Source of the DNA: Gammaproteobacteria bacterium
GTDB lineage: Bacteria; Pseudomonadota; Gammaproteobacteria; Natronospirales; REEB76
Assembly: GCA_027315405.1 (NCBI GenBank)
Contig: DAHUYB010000061.1
Location: 1 to 34,543 of the forward strand
Direction: 5' to 3'
DNA length: 34,543 nt
The notes under the pieces were generated by a model, which saw only the letters and a list, made by a program, of their open reading frames with translations, was not told the origin of the DNA and did not search any database. The position numbers and the translations under genes were made by a program. Shown here one piece after another: positions 31,566 to 34,543 of this stretch; within the stretch, counting starts at the first letter, position 1; each line of letters begins with the position of its first letter.

Positions 31566-31904
31566 CTATTTCGATTTGTTCGGTGTCCCCAGGCTCTGGA
31601 AATACGCGGCGATGTCTTCCATCTGCTGTTCCGTGAGGGAAGAGGCCTCGGCATGCATGCTTTGGTAACTGCGGGCGCCGGATTTATATTCCTGCAGCGC
31701 GTGCAAAATATAGGCGGCACTCTGGCCGGCGAGTTTCGGCACACGGTAGGTGGGATAGACACTGGTGTAATCGGGGATACCGTGGCAGCCGAGGCAGGTC
31801 TGGGACGCGACTTTGCCCTTGGCGATATCGCCGTCTGCGCGGGCGGCGATGGTGACTGCGAGCGCAGCGCAAGCAAGTATGATAGCGACAATGCGGCTCC
31901 GCAT
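31566..31904 (-). CDS. Single-heme cytochrome c (class I), first of pair
   Basis: A 112-residue exported cytochrome: signal peptide about 1-23 (ending ARA), heme site Cys37-Leu-Gly-Cys40-His41, likely axial Met83 (QSMHAEA), and the VPKLAGQSAAYILHALQEYKSG helix shared with cytochrome c4 domains. The start ATG has GGGAG about eight bases upstream. First gene of a two-gene operon with the other cytochrome. Divergent from the DoxX gene. Confidence 0.92.
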   Translation of the reverse strand: MRSRIVAIILACAALAVTIAARADGDIAKGKVASQTCLGCHGIPDYTSVYPTYRVPKLAGQSAAYILHALQEYKSGARSYQSMHAEASSLTEQQMEDIAAYFQSLGTPNKSK

Positions 31905-32151
31905 CGGAGGTCTCCCTTGGGTCCGGTTAGCACTTAACTATCGAGATTATCGGGACGAAAGCGGCGCATAGGGTAGCAGATTGCGTGCCGGATTTCCGCC
32001 CGCTGTCCGGCAGCTGACGGCGAGATCAGGAGCCATGACGGGCGGTAGCGACTGGTGCATACTCCGGGCGTGATATTTTTCATGACCGCGAAATCTTGGC
32101 GGCATTCTGTGGCGTAAGGGGCGGTTGCAATCAACCCAGCGGGAGGACAGC

Positions 32152-32628
32152 ATGGCCCAAAGTTTCTTCAATGGGCGTGTCAGCGGCTGGCCGCTGGCGT
32201 TATTGCGCATCGCCTTGGGCAGCCTCTGGCTGGTGGCGGTGAGCGGCAAGCTCGCGCACCTTTCCCAATGGCCGGCGGGATTGCACGGGTATCTGGAAGG
32301 CTCCCGCAAGGCCACGTTCGGGTTCTACCGCGGTTTTCTCGCCTTCGCCGCAAACCATTACATGATTTTCGCGTGGTTGGTGCCCATCGGCGAATTGTGC
32401 GTGGGCACTGCCTTGGTGTTGGGTGTGGTCTCGCGCTTGGCCGCAGCGGTGGGCCTCTTCATGGTGCTGAATTTCTGGTTCATGAAGGGCGCGACTTTCT
32501 GGGACCCCACCAATCATGACAGCCTGTTCATCATGATTATGTTTGCGCTGATGTTCACGCAATGCGGACGGGTGCTGGGGCTGGATTATTTCTTGGCCAA
32601 AAAGAAACCCAACGGATTGCTGTGGTGA
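32152..32628 (+). CDS. DoxX-family membrane protein
   Basis: A 158-residue inner-membrane protein with four hydrophobic helices, of the DoxX/quinone-oxidoreductase-like family ([19 protein letters not shown] opening, [24 protein letters not shown] end). DoxX proteins are associated with redox or oxidative-stress functions. The ATG at 32152 has GGGAGG six bases upstream. Its stop overlaps the msrB start (GTGA). The neighbour msrB, which repairs oxidised methionine, fits a redox theme. Confidence 0.85.
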   Translation: MAQSFFNGRVSGWPLALLRIALGSLWLVAVSGKLAHLSQWPAGLHGYLEGSRKATFGFYRGFLAFAANHYMIFAWLVPIGELCVGTALVLGVVSRLAAAVGLFMVLNFWFMKGATFWDPTNHDSLFIMIMFALMFTQCGRVLGLDYFLAKKKPNGLLW

Positions 32629-33041
32629 GGACGGTGGACAAGATCCGCAAACCCGATGCAGTCTGGCGCGCCGAACTCACCCCGGAACAATACGCGGTGA
32701 CCCGCAAGCAGGCCACCGAGCGGCCCGGCACCGGCGAATATCTGCACAACCATGCCGCGGGTGTATATCGCTGTGTGTGCTGCGGCAATCCGGTATTCAC
32801 GTCGGACGCCAAGTTCGAATCCCACTGCGGCTGGCCGAGTTTCTCCGCACCCGCCAGCGAGGGCAATCTGGAGCGGCACACCGACGGCAGCCATGGGATG
32901 CAGCGGGTGGAAGTGGTGTGCGCCCGTTGTGACGCGCATTTGGGGCATGTGTTCGAGGACGGACCCGCGCCCACGGGGCTGCGTTATTGCATCAATTCCG
33001 CCGCGCTCAAGTTTGAGCCGCAAGACGACGGTAAGAAGTGA
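32625..33041 (+). CDS. msrB: Peptide-methionine (R)-S-oxide reductase MsrB
   Basis: A 138-residue enzyme reducing methionine-R-sulfoxide in proteins. Zinc site cysteines are Cys50, Cys53, Cys99 and Cys102. The CGWPSF motif contains Cys68 (likely resolving) and the catalytic Cys122 lies in [11 protein letters not shown]. No signal peptide is seen, so it is cytoplasmic. The start is uncertain: GTG codons occur at 32622, 32625 and 32634. The one at 32625 was chosen because it overlaps the DoxX stop as GTGA, the same arrangement seen at the msrB-alaX junction. Confidence 0.93.
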   Translation: MRTVDKIRKPDAVWRAELTPEQYAVTRKQATERPGTGEYLHNHAAGVYRCVCCGNPVFTSDAKFESHCGWPSFSAPASEGNLERHTDGSHGMQRVEVVCARCDAHLGHVFEDGPAPTGLRYCINSAALKFEPQDDGKK

Positions 33042-33763
33042 CCGAGGAAATTTTTCGCAGCGACGCTTATGCGCGCACCTGCGAGGCGACGGTTTTGGCC
33101 GTGGATGAGCGCGGCATCCGGCTGGATCGCACCGTGTGTTATCCGGAAGGCGGCGGTCAGCCGGGCGATACCGGCGTGATGCGCTTGGCCGATGGTCCCG
33201 AAGTGCGCATCGCCGACACCCGCAAAGGCGCACAACCGGGCGAGATTCTGCACATCCCGGCGCAACCGGCAACATGGCTCAAGCCCGGTATGTGCGTCAC
33301 GACAGAAATTGACTGGGCGCGGCGTTACCGGTTCATGCGCATGCACACCTGTCTGCATCTGCTGTCCGCCATCATCATCGCGCCGGTCACCGGCGGCCAG
33401 GTGGGCGATGGCTACGGCCGGCTGGATTTCGATCTGCCGGAAAGTCCGGATGCCGCGGAAGTCAACGAAAAACTGAACGCGTTGATCAAAAGCGACGCGC
33501 CCGTGTCTTTCCGCTGGATCACCGACACGGAACTGGATGCGCATCCCGAGCTGGTGAAAACCATGTCGGTGCAGCCGCCGCGAGGCGTGGGCCGTGTGCG
33601 GCTGGTGGACATTGAGGGTATTGACCTTCAGCCCTGCGGAGGAACGCACGTGGCGCACATTGGCGAGATCGGCGCTGTGACTATCAGCAAGATCGAAAAG
33701 AAAGGTCGCCAGAATCGGCGGGTGCGGCTTGAATTTCCAAGCCCCACGCCCCCTGCGGCCTAG
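33038..33763 (+). CDS. Alanyl-tRNA editing protein AlaX
   Basis: A 241-residue stand-alone editing enzyme that removes wrongly attached Ser or Gly from tRNA-Ala. Zinc-site motifs are His103-x3-His107 (HTCLH) and Cys200-x3-His204 (CGGTH). The N-terminal [11 protein letters not shown] (36-46) identifies the longer AlaX type, which carries part of the AlaRS N-terminal editing extension. It starts at GTG 33038, overlapping the msrB stop as GTGA. Its place behind msrB may reflect that oxidative stress damages AlaRS editing, but that is inference. Confidence 0.92.
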   Translation: MTEEIFRSDAYARTCEATVLAVDERGIRLDRTVCYPEGGGQPGDTGVMRLADGPEVRIADTRKGAQPGEILHIPAQPATWLKPGMCVTTEIDWARRYRFMRMHTCLHLLSAIIIAPVTGGQVGDGYGRLDFDLPESPDAAEVNEKLNALIKSDAPVSFRWITDTELDAHPELVKTMSVQPPRGVGRVRLVDIEGIDLQPCGGTHVAHIGEIGAVTISKIEKKGRQNRRVRLEFPSPTPPAA

Positions 33764-33874
33764 GAGTTTTTACTGGTGCTGCGATGGAGATGGAAAATAG
33801 CGTCATCCCGATTCTTGACGCAGCACGCAGTACTCAGCACCCGGCATTCTTTGGATTAACTTGGAGTTTTTATC

Positions 33875-34207
33875 ATGACTGAACAGCAAAAGGGCCACGG
33901 CGTCACCATCGTCGCGTATATCCTGCATCTACTGGGCGCCATCACCGGCATTCTGAGCATCGTGGCGCTTATCATCAATTATGTAAAACGTGGCGACGAC
34001 GGCACCATGATGGACAGCCATCATTCCTGGATGATCCGCACCTTCTGGTGGGCGATCCTGTGGTGCATCCTGATCGGCGCCAGTTACCTGGTGCTGGTTG
34101 GCTTCATGGTCGGTTGGGTCGGTTTCGCGATTGTGTGGATCTGGTATGTGTATCGCCACATCCGCGGGCTGATTTATCTTACCGACGACAAGCCTATGCC
34201 GGCGTGA
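33875..34207 (+). CDS. DUF4870-family membrane protein
   Basis: A 110-residue protein with two to three membrane helices (about 10-36, 57-95). It has the family-like loop DSHHSWMIRTFWW (47-59) between helices, as in DUF4870/Tic20-like small membrane proteins. The function is unknown. The ATG has GGAG about ten bases upstream. It is 111 bases after alaX; the DNA just before it repeats a GGAGTTTTTA motif also found directly after alaX. Confidence 0.75.
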   Translation: MTEQQKGHGVTIVAYILHLLGAITGILSIVALIINYVKRGDDGTMMDSHHSWMIRTFWWAILWCILIGASYLVLVGFMVGWVGFAIVWIWYVYRHIRGLIYLTDDKPMPA

Positions 34208-34229
34208 GTCGCATGATCAGAATGTGTGA

Positions 34230-34298
34230 ATACAAGACCTGACACCGGATGCGCATGAAGCGGCTGCGCGCATCAAGATAGCGAGAAAGATGTTATGA
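34230..34298 (+). pseudogene. Possible C-terminal remnant of a toxin gene
   Basis: A short open frame reading IQDLTPDAHEAAARIKIARKML then TGA. Its stop overlaps the next ATG as ATGA, the coupling typical of toxin-antitoxin pairs where the toxin comes first. A stop codon immediately upstream cuts it off from any start. Resemblance to a RelE/HigB C-terminal helix is weak, so chance remains possible. Confidence 0.3.
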
Positions 34299-34543
34299 GC
34301 AAAAAACATATTGGCGGTGATTTCGAAGAATTCCTTCACGAAGAAGGGCGGCTGGATGAAAGCACCGCAATCGCCCTTAAACGTGTGATCGCCTGGCAAT
34401 TAGAGCAAGCCATCAAGTCGCAGCATCTCACCAAGAATGCTGTCGCCAAACGCATGAAAACCAGCCGTGCCCAACTGGATCGCTTGCTCGACCCCACGAA
34501 CCCGTCCGTGACATTGGAGACAATCGCGCGCGCAGCTTCCGCG
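34295..34543 (+). CDS. XRE/HigA-like HTH antitoxin (partial, cut by window edge)
   Basis: The first 83 residues of a small DNA-binding protein: opening MSKKHIGGDFEEFL, then KRVIAWQLEQA, and a helix-turn-helix LTKNAVAKRMKTSRAQLDRL followed by DPTNPSVTLETIARAAS. This pattern is familiar from XRE-family antitoxins paired with RelE-like toxins. The expected toxin would lie upstream, where only a 22-codon remnant is seen, so this may be a solitary antitoxin. The 3' end is outside the window. Confidence 0.85.
   Translation, partial: MSKKHIGGDFEEFLHEEGRLDESTAIALKRVIAWQLEQAIKSQHLTKNAVAKRMKTSRAQLDRLLDPTNPSVTLETIARAASA

Overview
The window reads as a piece of a GC-rich gammaproteobacterial chromosome. 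The evidence is a PepQ-type prolidase, a stand-alone MtgA transglycosylase, DUF4156 and DUF2845 envelope proteins, a large TonB-dependent receptor, and families (S10 carboxypeptidase-like proteins, TPR-sulfotransferases) that I associate with Xanthomonadales/Nevskiales/Steroidobacterales-type lineages. The order-level placement is inference. No rRNA, tRNA, CRISPR array, prophage or complete insertion sequence was found.

Layout. 1-460: a HigB toxin gene and the start of HigA, reading leftward from a promoter that contains a perfect palindrome. 739-10683: four paralogous secreted S10 serine carboxypeptidase-like genes, all on the minus strand. They are split by a copper block: a leftward small metal-block protein / outer-membrane barrel / copC / copD operon and a convergent cupredoxin. 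11126-12451: prolidase. 12571-22125: an aldo/keto reductase followed by a TPR-sulfotransferase, then a convergent 1006-residue TonB receptor, then two more TPR-sulfotransferases transcribed divergently from the receptor. 22142-25283: a DUF4156 lipoprotein, a DUF2845 protein, a class-C beta-lactamase-like serine hydrolase and a lipoprotein FKBP. 25745-26890: a 43-residue ribosomal protein bTHX gene, a palindromic repeat and pepE. 27308-29929: overlapping murI, DUF2891 and mtgA genes. Then come a broken methyltransferase fragment, a lipoprotein, two single-heme cytochromes c, an overlapping DoxX-msrB-alaX operon, a DUF4870 membrane protein, and a truncated HigA-like antitoxin at the right edge.

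How the genes may work together. Three themes stand out. (1) Peptide breakdown: four exported carboxypeptidase-like enzymes, a prolidase and peptidase E could feed on oligopeptides. (2) A TonB receptor bracketed by three sulfotransferases. All three keep an Arg, a Glu exactly 21 residues later, a Lys in a DK-x-P motif and a C-terminal Ser-x-x-Gln-Val motif. From memory this is the pattern of animal tyrosylprotein sulfotransferases, so a protein- or peptide-sulfation system linked to the receptor is the most interesting hypothesis here. (3) Periplasmic copper handling by CopC, CopD, a type-1 copper cupredoxin and associated proteins.

Start codons were chosen by ribosome-binding site and signal peptide. 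Many genes have longer in-frame upstream extensions beginning at TTG or other poor starts, and these were discarded.
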